The notes: generated from the letters alone by a model not told the origin. 64,000 nucleotides of DNA from Streptomyces sp. NBC_01216 (GCF_035994945.1 NZ_CP108677.1:4154001-4218000); one strand, 5' to 3'. Shown: positions 33,127-41,464, counted from the stretch's first letter. Program-made: numbers and translations.

Positions 33127-33622
33127 CAGGCGGTACCCGTCGAGGCGGCCGGGACGGCGGCGTCCAGTGCCGGCGGAGACGTGATCGAGAAGATCGCCTG
33201 GAACTTCGCGGCCTCGTTGCCCGCGTTGTACTGCGCGGCGCGCGAGGCCACCTGGACCGGGAAGGTGTCCATCGACTTCGAGCCGGGGACGTCGCCCTGC
33301 GCAGGAAGACGACGAAGCCGCCCGCACCCTTGGGCAGCAGGGTCTCGATGGTGTCGCTGAGCTGGTCCTCGTAGAAGGTGATCGAGGAGTTGTCGGCCTT
33401 GTCGTTTCCCGGGATTGAGGACGAGAAGGTGGACGCCATGTCCGGCGTCTCGATCGCCTCGTTCGTCAGCGACCAGCCGTCGACATCGCTGATCGCCTCG
33501 GTCAGATCGCTCGAGTTCGGCGCGGACAGCTCCGGACGGGTGGGGATCATGGTCTCGGCGGCGACATCCTTCAACCAGAGGATCTTGGTGATGCCGCGCC
33601 GCATGAAGCGCTGCTGAGCCAC
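33126..33622 (-). pseudogene. Major tail (tube) protein, one-base frameshift
   Basis: ATG 33622 gives MAQQRFMRRGITKILWLKDVAAETMIPTRPELSAPNSSDLTEAISDVDGWSL through TLLPKGAGGFVVFLR. This is the typical actinophage tail tube N-terminus. The remainder (GDVPGSKSMDTFPVQVASRAAQYNAGNEAAKFQAIFSIT) lies in another frame and ends at 33126. Adding one base near 33295-33297, in the CCC run on the plus strand, restores a single frame of about 165 residues. It may be an assembly indel; if real, tails could not be built. Confidence 0.75.
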
Positions 33623-33695
33623 GGGGCACTCCCAGAAGGGTGCTGCGCCGGGCTCGTCGGCCAGGCGTCCGCGTGGCTCCGCGGTGAGGAGAGGA

Positions 33696-34121
33696 TCAGG
33701 AAGCGGGGGTCACGGTGATCGTGAACCGCTGCACGTAGGTAACGATACTGCCCTGCGAGCCGTCAACCGGTTCTCCGTCGGCGTCGTAGGTCAACTCCCC
33801 GTCGATCACGCGCATCCCGGGGACGTCGAGGTTCCTCAGCCGGTCAGCGACCACCACCCGCACCCGGTCACCGAGCCACTGCGCTTGATCGGCCCGTTCG
33901 CCCACGCTCGTTGCCTGGTACGTCCATGCCGCGTCGGCCTGCCAGTCGCCGAACGACGGACCGGAGAACTCACCGGGCAGGCTGTCGAGGATCAGATACG
34001 GGAAGGCCGCGGCCTGGCCGTCCGCCATCCGCGGCAGCACACCAAGCCCACACGGCCGACCGGTGCCGACGGTGAGGACGTCAACGAGCGCCCTCGTCAG
34101 CGGCAGCCGAGGCGGGCTCAC
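33696..34121 (-). CDS. Tail terminator / minor tail protein
   Basis: The 141-residue protein (MSPPRLPLTRALVDVLTVGTGRPCGLGVLPRMADGQAAAFPYLILDSLPGEFSGPSFGDWQADAAWTYQATSVGERADQAQWLGDRVRVVVADRLR) has the alpha/beta layout of gpU/Gp17-like tail terminators. It sits between the neck protein and the tail tube, as usual. The GTGA overlap with the upstream gene supports the start. It probably caps the tail tube at the head end. Confidence 0.75.
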   Translation of the reverse strand: MSPPRLPLTRALVDVLTVGTGRPCGLGVLPRMADGQAAAFPYLILDSLPGEFSGPSFGDWQADAAWTYQATSVGERADQAQWLGDRVRVVVADRLRNLDVPGMRVIDGELTYDADGEPVDGSQGSIVTYVQRFTITVTPAS

Positions 34122-34582
34122 CGCGGCAGCACCCCCTTGCGCAGGGCGTCCAGAAACCCGGGCTCGGTCTGCCGGAACGCGGGCTCGATGTGCGGATAGG
34201 GCGGCTGCCGATACCGGCGCCCCAGCCGGTCGACGCCGACGAACCCGTACTCCAGCCTCCGCGACTGCGGCGCGTCCGTGAACACCACCGCGCTCACGCC
34301 CCCTCCGCCCGCGGTCACCTTCACGTCCCAGGAGGCCCGGTACTGGGCGGTGATCACGTTCGGCCCCGGCCGCCCGGAGGCGTTCTTCTGGATCCGGACC
34401 CGCAGCAGCATCGCGTGGTGCCGGGTGATGGCCCTCGTACGGGACCGGACAGCCGGCCCGAGGCGCGTGAGGGCGGCAGCCAGCTCGATCGGGTCGCGGA
34501 ACGCCGCAGCGTCCGGGTGGGCGTTGGGGTGTTGGTTCGAGGAGCGCACGGTGGAGCCTACGGGCTCCACCGCCGAAGTCAC
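34118..34582 (-). CDS. HK97 gp10-like head-tail joining protein
   Basis: GTG 34582 overlaps the stop of the membrane protein gene (GTGA), so I chose it over the longer frame starting at 34633. The 154-residue product has helices (DPIELAAALTRLGPAVRSRTRAITRHHAMLLRVRIQKNASGRPGPNVITAQYRASWDVKV) and ends YPHIEPAFRQTEPGFLDALRKGVLPR. The pattern ...G.PGPNVxTGxYRxSW... with a C-terminal HI.PA.....FL..L is typical of gp10-like neck proteins. Confidence 0.75.
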   Translation of the reverse strand: MTSAVEPVGSTVRSSNQHPNAHPDAAAFRDPIELAAALTRLGPAVRSRTRAITRHHAMLLRVRIQKNASGRPGPNVITAQYRASWDVKVTAGGGGVSAVVFTDAPQSRRLEYGFVGVDRLGRRYRQPPYPHIEPAFRQTEPGFLDALRKGVLPR

Positions 34583-34821
34583 ATACGCTCGGCCTTTTTC
34601 GCCGACCTGGTCATCCAGGACTGGCAGGCCCATCGGGCCAGCCCGCCCACGACGAGGGACACGAGAATGGCGCCCCAGTCGATGACATGCGGTAGCCCCG
34701 GAAAGAAGCCGAAGAAGGCGAGGGTCGCGACCAGCCCTACGAGGAACGCGGCGATCCCGGCCCGCCGACGTCGTGTTTCCCCGGCTTGGTCCGGCCCCGG
34801 CTCTTGCTGCTGCTCGGTCAT
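34579..34821 (-). CDS. Small two-TM membrane protein (80 aa)
   Basis: ATG 34821 gives MTEQQQEPGPDQAGETRRRRAGIAAFLVGLVATLAFFGFFPGLPHVIDWGAILVSLVVGGLARWACQSW, with two membrane helices and basic tails. It is inserted between head-tail genes, where actinophages often carry small cargo genes. A superinfection-exclusion role is possible but unsupported. Confidence 0.65.
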   Translation of the reverse strand: MTEQQQEPGPDQAGETRRRRAGIAAFLVGLVATLAFFGFFPGLPHVIDWGAILVSLVVGGLARWACQSWMTRSAKKAERM

Positions 34822-34829
34822 GAGCGAAC

Positions 34830-35288
34830 TCACTTCGTGATGTGGTGGCACTGGCTCACGCGCCGCACCCCGTTGACGTGGAGGTGGGCGCACGCCTTGC
34901 CATAACGAGGCAGCGTCTGCGGATGGTTGTTCCGCATCGGGTCGATCTTGCACTCGCTGTGCGTCTTGCCGCGCGACGTGCGGTAGGTCTTGTTGTTCGT
35001 GTCGGCGTACGTGAAGTCGATGCGCCAGTTGCAGAAGCCGCTCCCGAGCGCGGCGACGAAACCGCAGTCGACGCCGGCGTTCTGGTACGTGATCTTTCTG
35101 CCGTCTCCCCGGACGATGTGCGTGAACATGCAGCCGGTCGGGACCTTCATCGTCGCACCGCCCACGCTGTACTCGAAGGTCTGGACCGGAGTCGAGCCGA
35201 CAGCACTGGCGTGGGCGGCTGTGGGGGAGGTTAAGAGGAGGGCTCCTACCGCGGCGAAGGCGGCGGTGAGGCGTGTGACGTGTCGCAT
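34830..35288 (-). CDS. Secreted Cys-rich protein, possible lysogenic-conversion gene
   Basis: ATG 35288 (TTG 35294 possible, 5 bases after GGGGAG) opens MRHVTRLTAAFAAVGALLLTSPTAAHASA, a clear Sec signal peptide with an AHA-SA cleavage site. The mature part has six Cys (GCMFTH, VDCGF, GFCNWR, SECKID, KACAHL, SQCHH) that could form disulfides. Genes for secreted proteins within a prophage tail module are usually cargo expressed in the lysogen. 35295-35443 shows no gene. Confidence 0.7.
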   Translation of the reverse strand: MRHVTRLTAAFAAVGALLLTSPTAAHASAVGSTPVQTFEYSVGGATMKVPTGCMFTHIVRGDGRKITYQNAGVDCGFVAALGSGFCNWRIDFTYADTNNKTYRTSRGKTHSECKIDPMRNNHPQTLPRYGKACAHLHVNGVRRVSQCHHITK

Positions 35289-35443
35289 GGCCAAGGCGGC
35301 TCCCCTTCGGGTGAACTCCTGATGATCACCAGGGACAACTGCGCCTTCAGCAGGCTGGTTGCAGGCGGCCAGCCGATCTCATCAGCATGAGCGATCGAGG
35401 TGCTCAGGGGGCTGACCAGCAGAAACGTTCACGGTCGCCAGGA

Positions 35444-35860
35444 TCACGTGACGGCCTTCAACTGGACGACTCGGACCACGGCGTAGGTCCCGACACCGAT
35501 GTCGGCGACGCGAAACCTGCGGCCGGTCAACTGCCCGTCCCGCACCGAGCGCGATACCCGTACCACGTCATCGACCTGCACCGCTGGCAGGGACAGAGGA
35601 AGGAGCGCCTGGTACGCGGTCGGGGCAGGAAGGGCCGCGACCGCTCCGCCGAAGGGCGGCACGCCTACGAGTTGCCCTGGCCGCACGATCGCGCCCAGGC
35701 CCTCCCAGACCAGGACGGGAGCCGCTCCGTCCGGCCGCAGCTCGCCCGTCGTCTCGTCGAGGTCGTCGCCGGCGGCCCCGTCCGCGTCCCGCCACAGCTG
35801 GAGCTCATCGTCGAGCAGCCCCTCCACGACGCGCCGCACCCCCGACAGGTCAAGCGCCAT
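35444..35860 (-). CDS. DUF6093-like head-tail protein
   Basis: The 138-residue protein (MALDLSGVRRVVEGLLDDELQLWRDADGAAGDDLDETTGELRP...VWEGLGAIVRPGQL) has the LDDxVxLWR..D....LDETTGxL......VYxGxGxV pattern of DUF6093, found among head-tail genes of actinophages. It ends in a beta-rich segment (VQVDDVVRVSRSVRDGQLTGRRFRVADIGVG). It overlaps the upstream gene by 11 bases. Confidence 0.7.
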   Translation of the reverse strand: MALDLSGVRRVVEGLLDDELQLWRDADGAAGDDLDETTGELRPDGAAPVLVWEGLGAIVRPGQLVGVPPFGGAVAALPAPTAYQALLPLSLPAVQVDDVVRVSRSVRDGQLTGRRFRVADIGVGTYAVVRVVQLKAVT

Positions 35861-36212
35861 GGGCCCACTCCACCAACTGCCGCATCACCGCCGCCGTACC
35901 GCCGCCCGGCACGTTCTCCAGGTCCATCCGCGCCAGGGCCGCGCGCTCCACCTCCAACGGGTCCAGTGCCTCCAGGAACGCGGCGGCGGCCGGGCCGGGG
36001 TCCGGGGGTGTGCCGATCTCAACTCGAGCGAGGAGATCCAGTTCGGCGGGCCATGTCCCGGTCGGGCGCAGATGCAGCACGACGCGTGGCAGATCGTGAG
36101 CATCAGCGTGCAGGTCCACGGCAGCGACGTGCTTGCTCACGTCCCTGCCGTCCACAGCGAGGGCGTACGAACGTCCGTCGAAGGTCATCTGGAAGCGATT
36201 CGGCGTCGTCAC
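35850..36212 (-). CDS. Phage head-tail region hypothetical (120 aa), first gene of the remnant
   Basis: The product MTTPNRFQMTFDGRSYALAVDGRDVSKHVAAVDLHADAHDLPRVVLHLRPTGTWPAELDLLARVEIG is a beta-rich domain common in Streptomyces phages just after the capsid genes. A short helical domain follows (AAFLEALDPLEVERAAL). No capsid, portal or terminase gene lies upstream, so the head module has been lost to the right of this point. Confidence 0.65.
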   Translation of the reverse strand: MTTPNRFQMTFDGRSYALAVDGRDVSKHVAAVDLHADAHDLPRVVLHLRPTGTWPAELDLLARVEIGTPPDPGPAAAAFLEALDPLEVERAALARMDLENVPGGGTAAVMRQLVEWAHGA

Positions 36213-36282
36213 CGGCGGAGCCTAAACCCTTGGGCCGACACCGCGTTCGCCCGATAGCGTCCGGCAGACGAGGAGGGGGAAC

Positions 36283-36613
36283 GTGGCTCTGCCGAAGAAG
36301 CGCTCACGCACCATGGGACGGGATGCCGTACCGCTGGTACGTACGTGGTCGACCCACGTACTGCCAGGGGATGGCGTGGTTGCCCATGACATATGCCGTC
36401 GAGCACGTAGAGCGTCCGGGAGCGGTCCTCATGGTCGAGACGAACCGTGCTTACACTCGCAACTGGATGGGGGCCGAAACGGCCCCCATCCTGCCCGCCG
36501 AGGTCGCTGAGAGCATCCGGTGCGCGCGTCTTCTGGGCTGGGAGCCGACGAGCCCCGGGAAGCCCTTCAGGCTCACGCCGAAGACGGGCGGCGGCATCAG
36601 TCGGTGTCCGTAG
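36283..36613 (+). pseudogene. Streptomyces conserved hypothetical, one-base frameshift
   Basis: GTG 36283 gives MALPKKRSRTM. The rest of the protein (DGMPYRWYVRGRPTYCQGMAWLPMTYAVEHVERPGAVLMVETNRAYTRNW...PAEVAESIRCARLLGWEPTSPGKPFRLT) lies in another frame ending at 36613. Removing one G from GGG near 36315 joins them into a protein of about 109 residues. It resembles a common Streptomyces chromosomal hypothetical family. It may be an assembly indel. It converges on and slightly overlaps the next gene's 3' end. Confidence 0.65.
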
Positions 36614-37754
36614 CGGCCAGCAACGTGATCCGGGTCCGGTCCCGGTTCAGGGCGGCCAGCCCGATGTCCCAGGCGACGTGGTGGTACCAGGGGGTCGCAG
36701 CGCCGAAGCGGTACCAGCCGCACACGGCAGCGCGCTCCTGGACCTCCGGGGCCGTCGCGTCCCTCCCCGCCCCGGCGAGCCCGCCAAGGGAGCTCCAGGC
36801 GGCGAGACGTCCGTAGGCGCCGTACAGGCCATGGTTGTACGCCCCGCCCGATGAGGCCGCCGCGAAGAGGACGCTCCACACGGCTCCAGCGGTGGACCGG
36901 GCCACCGAGAAGTCCGTACGGTGGCTGTGGCCGGCGAGGCAGTCGAGGCCGAGGCCGAGTAGGGCCCGCGGTACGTCCGGCTCGTCCAGGGGATGTTCCA
37001 GGCCGAATGCGCGGGCCTCGATCCGGCCGTTGGACTCGTCCGCCCAGTTGGCCACAGCGGCGGGTACCGAACTCAGGTCGGCCTCTGCCGACTCGTGCGC
37101 GGCGAACTGCCCAGAGCGCAATGGAAGGGGCTGGACGACCTCGTTGACGGGACCGAAAGGGAGCGAGGACGTGCTTCCCTGAACTGAGTAGCTGGGCAGA
37201 TCAGCACCAGACTCCAGCTCCGAGCGTCGCAATGGCAGCCAGGCAAGCGGATGCCGGCCGATCCCCGGACCGGAAGCCCAGTTCAGCGCCTCCGGCATAT
37301 CGGCGAGTTCGACTCCCCTCACCACCAGCTCGTGAACCGTGCAGGCCCGTAGTTCGTTGGAGGCTCCCGCACCCGAGCGCGCACCACGGAACAGCGGACG
37401 AAGACCGTTGGCGTCCTGCGCCGACGCGATCAGGGACGCCACATAGCGCGCCCGCTTCCGCGCCGACCGGTCCTCACCAGCGACCACGCGCAGGAGCTGC
37501 ACGACCCCACTGCCTCCCGGAGCCAGGGCGAACAGCCGAATCGCGCGGTCCAGGACGCTCTCGTACTGCCACACCCGAGCGGAAGCGGAGAGCGACCGCC
37601 GGACCAGCTCCACCCCCAGGTCTCCGAGGAACGAGACATCTCCGTCAGCCATGCGGCGGTCCAGCTCCGCCCACACGCTGTTGACGTCCCGGGTCTCAGG
37701 CAGCTTGCTCACGATCTTCTCTACGCGGTGATCCACGCTGCTGACCCTACGCAT
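36597..37754 (-). CDS. Hypothetical protein, possibly DUF6183
   Basis: The 385-residue soluble protein has helical N-terminal segments (DVNSVWAELDRRMADGDVSFLGDLGVELVRRSL). The C-terminal domain includes FAAASSGGAYNHGLYGAYGRLAAWSSLGGLAG, followed by CGWYRFGAATPWYHHVAWDIGLAALNRDRTRITLLAATDTD. The AYxxGxYGAxGRLAAWxSLxxLxG pattern with WYxFx..TxWFxxVAWDxG is what I associate with the Streptomyces family DUF6183; role unknown. It lies outside the recognisable prophage. Confidence 0.65.
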   Translation of the reverse strand: MRRVSSVDHRVEKIVSKLPETRDVNSVWAELDRRMADGDVSFLGDLGVELVRRSLSASARVWQYESVLDRAIRLFALAPGGSGVVQLLRVVAGEDRSARKRARYVASLIASAQDANGLRPLFRGARSGAGASNELRACTVHELVVRGVELADMPEALNWASGPGIGRHPLAWLPLRRSELESGADLPSYSVQGSTSSLPFGPVNEVVQPLPLRSGQFAAHESAEADLSSVPAAVANWADESNGRIEARAFGLEHPLDEPDVPRALLGLGLDCLAGHSHRTDFSVARSTAGAVWSVLFAAASSGGAYNHGLYGAYGRLAAWSSLGGLAGAGRDATAPEVQERAAVCGWYRFGAATPWYHHVAWDIGLAALNRDRTRITLLAATDTD

Positions 37755-37852
37755 GGCTGGAGCTGACCAGGCGGCGAGGGAGGTGTGCCGTGATCGCGTC
37801 CATTGCGTGACAAGGAACCCAGAGCCGTCCGGCGCGAAGGTACGGTTCAGTC

Positions 37853-38647
37853 ATGAGGCTGACGGGTGAATCGCAGCGGCTGGCAAGGTTCGAGTGGCAG
37901 GGTGACGTCCTTCACGGGCGCCTCATAACCACCGACGGCGACGACCTCCTAGAGGTGCTGACTGGCGATCCGCTGAGGGGCTCGGCGGAGCCCACCGGCC
38001 GCCGCCTCCCGCTCGAGGACGTACGTCTACTCGCCCCCGTCACGCCCGGGAAGATCGTCGCGGTCGGCAGGAACTACGCCGACCACATCGCCGAGTTGAG
38101 CCTCGACACGCCAGCCGCGCCCCGGCTCTTCTTCAAGCCGCCGTCCGCCGTGATCGGCCCCGGAGAGCCGATTCGCTACCCGGCCCAGTCACGGGAGGTG
38201 CACTACGAGGCCGAGCTCGCCGTGGTCATCGGCCGTACGGCCCGCGACGTCACCGCCGACGAGGCGCTGGACCACGTCTTCGGCTACGCCTGCGCCAACG
38301 ACGTGACCGCCCGGGACATCCAACGGGAGGACGGGCAGCCGTCCTGGGCGAAGGCGTTCGACACGTTCTGCCCGCTCGGCCCGTGGATCGTCACCAACCT
38401 CGACCCGACGAAGCTCGACGTGCGCTGTGAGGTCAATGGCACCCAGCGGCAGTCGGCCGGGACGGACACGATGCTGCATCCGGTCGCCTCCCTGCTGGCG
38501 TACATCACGGCGGCGGTCACCCTGGAGCCGGGCGATGTGCTGCTGACCGGCACGCCCGCGGGGGTGGGGCCGGTCGTTCCGGGCGATGAGGTGGCGGTAC
38601 ACATCTCCGGCATCGGTTCCCTGGTCAATCCCGTGGTCGGTCGGTAG
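37853..38647 (+). CDS. Fumarylacetoacetate hydrolase family protein
   Basis: The 264-residue enzyme has an N-terminal cap (MRLTGESQRLARFEWQG, GRRLPLEDVRLLAPVTPGKIVAVGRNYADHIAE). The FAH core follows: PRLFFKPPSAVIGPGEPIRYP, VHYEAELAVVIGRTARDV with the metal-binding Glu pair, FGYACANDVTARDIQRED, and TGTPAGVGPV. Family members are Mg-dependent hydrolases, decarboxylases or hydratases in aromatic or keto-acid catabolism. The substrate here cannot be set. It appears to be a single-gene unit. Confidence 0.9.
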   Translation: MRLTGESQRLARFEWQGDVLHGRLITTDGDDLLEVLTGDPLRGSAEPTGRRLPLEDVRLLAPVTPGKIVAVGRNYADHIAELSLDTPAAPRLFFKPPSAVIGPGEPIRYPAQSREVHYEAELAVVIGRTARDVTADEALDHVFGYACANDVTARDIQREDGQPSWAKAFDTFCPLGPWIVTNLDPTKLDVRCEVNGTQRQSAGTDTMLHPVASLLAYITAAVTLEPGDVLLTGTPAGVGPVVPGDEVAVHISGIGSLVNPVVGR

Positions 38648-38695
38648 CTCCACTCAGGCCCGCAGCAGCTCGGCGAACTCCCGGCCAGCGGGGAG

Positions 38696-40012
38696 CTAGG
38701 CGTGTCCGGCGGTACGGCTGAAGTCGGTGGCGTACTTCATGACCATGCCGGTGCGATGTTCGTCCGGCAGCGACGTCAGGGCCTGTGCGGCGGTGCGGTA
38801 CGCCTCCTCCGGTTCGCCGTCGCGCGCGAGGCACATCGCGCGGTCCAGGCGGGTCAGGGTCGGGTCGAGGTACTCGGTGGGCGGATACAGGTCGAGTGCT
38901 CGCCGCTGGACCTGCCAGGCGTCCTCGGTACGTCCCAGGTGCGTCCACGCGTTACCAAGGTGCCAGAGGAACTGCCGCTCGGTGTGGCCGAAGGAAGGGT
39001 CCTCGCGGTCCTCGGCGGTGAGCCGGCCGAACGCGTCCTCGGCCTGGCGTAGCAGCGCCAGGGCCTCGTCTCCCCGCCCGAGGCGTGCGAGTGCGCGGGC
39101 CTCGACGAGCAGGCCCCTGGTGGTGGCCGGGCCGACGGTGTCGCCCAGGATGTGGCGTGCCCTGGCAGCCTGCTCGTGGGCGGAGGCCGGAGTCCCGTAG
39201 TAGAGGGAGACGATGGCCGAGCGTACGGTGAGCGCTCCTTCGAGCTGGTTGTCGCCGGCCTCCGAGGCGGCGAGTCGACCGGTGTGGAACCATCCGCGGG
39301 CCTCGCGGTGAGCACCGAGAGCGGAGGCGAAGATCCCAGCCAGCGCGGCGAGTTGGGCGGCAACCCGGCAGAGGCGTCGGCGGTAGCGGATGGGCTGCCG
39401 CTGCTCCAGCAACCGCTGCACCTCGGTGAAGTCGGCGAGGACGTCGGCGAGGAGCCGGTGTGGCGGCACGGTCTGGTAAGCATGTGCGTACTCGAAGGCC
39501 GTGGTCTCCCAGCGCTCCAGGGTCGCCAGCCCGATGGCCGACGATTCCAGTGCCAGGTCCATGCGTTGCCGGGCGGCGGCCATGACCTCCAGGGCGGCCT
39601 CGGTGATGCCAAGACTCGTTCCGACGACAAGCCCCCTGATCAGGGTTCGCCGTTTCATCTCGTCCTCCTCCAAGAGCACGTCCACCGCCGCTTCAGGCGC
39701 GTGCTCCTGTTCTTGCTCGGTGCGTGCCGGTGTGACGTCGTCGGTCACAGGAAGCGGTGAGGACTCCGCCAAGGCAAGCAGCTTCTCGGCCGTCCAGCCC
39801 GGGAACATGCGCTCGAGGACCTCGCACGCCTCAGCGCGTGGCACGCCCTTGATCTGCCCCAGGCGCCATCGGTCGAACTGCTTACGCTGCGGAGTCACGT
39901 CGTCCAGGCGCAGGTCGGCGCAGACCTTCCGGAACTCGCGGCTGAACCGCGCGTAACCCCAGCCTCTTTCCCGTACCAACATGCCGAACACCGTCAGCTG
40001 TCTGTCGCCCAC
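38696..40012 (-). CDS. XRE-like regulator with TPR-type C-terminus
   Basis: The 438-residue protein has an N-terminal HTH-like domain: MLVRERGWGYARFSREFRKVCADLRLDDVTPQRKQFDRWRLGQIKGVPRAEACEVLERMFPGWTAEKLL. A twin-Arg-like segment follows (MKRRTLIRGLVVGTSLGI), then helical TPR-like repeats (ARALARLGRGDEALALLRQAEDAFGRL, FLWHLGNAWTHLGRTEDAWQVQRRAL). It is the common Streptomyces transcriptional-regulator type found beside specialised-metabolite and signalling loci. It is transcribed divergently from the six-gene operon starting at 40267 and is the likely regulator of it. The 254-base gap between them shows no gene. Confidence 0.8.
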   Translation of the reverse strand: MGDRQLTVFGMLVRERGWGYARFSREFRKVCADLRLDDVTPQRKQFDRWRLGQIKGVPRAEACEVLERMFPGWTAEKLLALAESSPLPVTDDVTPARTEQEQEHAPEAAVDVLLEEDEMKRRTLIRGLVVGTSLGITEAALEVMAAARQRMDLALESSAIGLATLERWETTAFEYAHAYQTVPPHRLLADVLADFTEVQRLLEQRQPIRYRRRLCRVAAQLAALAGIFASALGAHREARGWFHTGRLAASEAGDNQLEGALTVRSAIVSLYYGTPASAHEQAARARHILGDTVGPATTRGLLVEARALARLGRGDEALALLRQAEDAFGRLTAEDREDPSFGHTERQFLWHLGNAWTHLGRTEDAWQVQRRALDLYPPTEYLDPTLTRLDRAMCLARDGEPEEAYRTAAQALTSLPDEHRTGMVMKYATDFSRTAGHA

Positions 40013-40266
40013 CGTGCCCCCTTCGCATGGACACCGCCGGGCCCTGCGCCCGTATGCGGCGATTGTCGATCACCTACCCACCTCGTGGCCCCGCAGGACG
40101 CACTCAAGTCCCAGAAGACCACGGCAAGGTTCATCGGGGTCCAGAACGACCAGTTCGGGGCCGTAGGAAAGTCCGTCGGCCCACCGTCATCGTTCGGTGA
40201 CCGCGAACGCGTGGCCTCACAGCCCGCCTTGTGGTCCCAAGTCCCGACGTCCGGAAGGGCTGGACG

Positions 40267-40776
40267 ATGGTGTCCTCGGTTCCCGCCTCGTTCCTCACCA
40301 CGAGCCTCTCGGGCTCCCGTGCCGTTTCCGCGGATGGGGCACACAGAGCGCCGTCGTCCGTCGACGTCGCCTTCGTACGTGAAGCCTCGCGGGTCGCTCA
40401 GGCCCGGCGGATCGGGGCGGCGTGGCTGCGCAACGTGTGCCGTGTGCCCCAGGGCCGTGTCGACTCCGCCGAGGTGGTGATCTCGGAGCTGGTCAGCAAC
40501 GCGGTCGTCCACGGGCGAGGCAGCACCGTGGGCTTACGGATGAGGCGCACGGCCGGTCAGGTCCGTCTGGAGGTCGACGACCGCTCCCCGTCCGCGGTAC
40601 CCGGTCCCCGGCAGGTCGGGGGCGGCGCGGAGCGGGGGCGCGGCCTGTGGCTGGTGAAAGCGCTCGTCGACGAGCTCGACGGGAGCTGGGGCTTCACCGC
40701 TGACGGCACGGTCGCCTGGTGCGTCCTTCCCATCGGGCCCGGGTCCTCGCGTGAGAACGGGAGGCGGACGGCGTGA
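40267..40776 (+). CDS. RsbW-like ATP-binding (HATPase_c) protein
   Basis: ATG 40267 follows GGAAGGG. The 169-residue protein has AEVVISELVSNAVVHGRGSTVGLRM (N-box, with the ATP/Mg Asn), LEVDDRSPSAV (G1-type Asp) and ERGRGLWLVKALVDELDGSWGF. These are the hallmarks of Streptomyces anti-sigma/RsbW-type single-domain histidine-kinase-like ATPases. The partner is unknown. It is the first gene of an operon coupled by ATGA/GTGA overlaps, so it may regulate that pathway. Confidence 0.8.
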   Translation: MVSSVPASFLTTSLSGSRAVSADGAHRAPSSVDVAFVREASRVAQARRIGAAWLRNVCRVPQGRVDSAEVVISELVSNAVVHGRGSTVGLRMRRTAGQVRLEVDDRSPSAVPGPRQVGGGAERGRGLWLVKALVDELDGSWGFTADGTVAWCVLPIGPGSSRENGRRTA

Positions 40777-41234
40777 GCGATGTGGTTGAAGTCCCACCGC
40801 AGCGTGTCCCGCCCGGCACTCGGGTCGTCGTGTACGCGTGCCTCTCACCCGAGGCCGTTCCGACGGCAGCGCCGGAGCGGGAACTGCGCGGCGTGCTCCG
40901 GTACGTGAACGAGCGCGGCTGGATCCCCGTGGCGACGTTCGTCGACCGGGCGTCGGTGCTCTCCAGTCGGGCCGACCGCACCGAGTGGCCGAAGGCGCTT
41001 GCCGCAGTCGAGGAGGGGCGGGCCGATGGGATCGTGGCGCCTTCGATGGTGATGATCTGGTTCCACCAGGAAGATCGGGACTCGTTCGCGAACTGGCTGG
41101 ACGCGAGCAGGGCGTTCGTCTCGACTCCCGGAACGCACACGGATCCACGGCGGCGCCGCGCGGTCGGCTCCCTTCGCGCGCAGACGGTAGCCGCCCCTCC
41201 GCTCGCGACCGGATCGAAGCGCAGGCGCCGATGA
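40773..41234 (+). CDS. Resolvase N-terminal-domain-like protein (153 aa)
   Basis: GTG 40773 overlaps the upstream stop. VVVYACLSPEAVP, LRGVLRYVNERGWIPVATFVDRASVLSSRADRTEWPKALAAVEEGRADGIVAPSMVMIW follows the fold of the serine-recombinase catalytic domain (YxRxS...L..yae.rGw.....f.D.....RpgL..ll..v..g..dgvvv..ldrl.R). A Ser is kept in YACLS, but the catalytic Arg of YxRxS and the DRLxR motif are missing and no DNA-binding domain follows. It is probably not a recombinase. It sits inside a biosynthetic-looking operon. Confidence 0.7.
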   Translation: MSDVVEVPPQRVPPGTRVVVYACLSPEAVPTAAPERELRGVLRYVNERGWIPVATFVDRASVLSSRADRTEWPKALAAVEEGRADGIVAPSMVMIWFHQEDRDSFANWLDASRAFVSTPGTHTDPRRRRAVGSLRAQTVAAPPLATGSKRRRR

Positions 41235-41419
41235 CCTCGACGCCCACAGACACGATCCTCCGCCGGCGACGGCTCGCCCGATTGCGCTGGGTGCTCCGCC
41301 ACCCGTTCCAGCTGCTCCAGCGCTACGGCTTCGGCTGGTTCCAGTTCGCGGTCCTGGTCGTACCCGTCGTGCTGACCGTCTGGGCCGCCATCGACCCGAC
41401 CAACCTGCTGCGCTCGTAG
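41231..41419 (+). CDS. Single-TM small protein (62 aa)
   Basis: ATG 41231 overlaps the upstream stop by four bases. MTSTPTDTILRRRRLARLRWVLRHPFQLLQRYGFGWFQFAVLVVPVVLTVWAAIDPTNLL has an Arg-rich amphipathic front and one membrane helix. The consistent coupling supports it being real. It may anchor pathway proteins. A modified-peptide precursor is possible but there is no leader/core signature. A 45-base gap precedes the dioxygenase gene. Confidence 0.65.
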   Translation: MTSTPTDTILRRRRLARLRWVLRHPFQLLQRYGFGWFQFAVLVVPVVLTVWAAIDPTNLLRS

Positions 41420-41464
41420 CCCCACTCCTGATTCCAACCCTCCCTACAGCACGAGGAGTGCTTC

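Noticed and set aside
17777..36212. Contractile (R-type) tailocin
   Set aside because: No sheath, baseplate wedge or spike genes. The tape measure, G/GT chaperone, Dit and hub belong to a long flexible tail.
40773..41234. Prophage or island integrase (serine recombinase)
   Set aside because: It lacks key catalytic residues and any DNA-binding domain, and lies in an unrelated operon.
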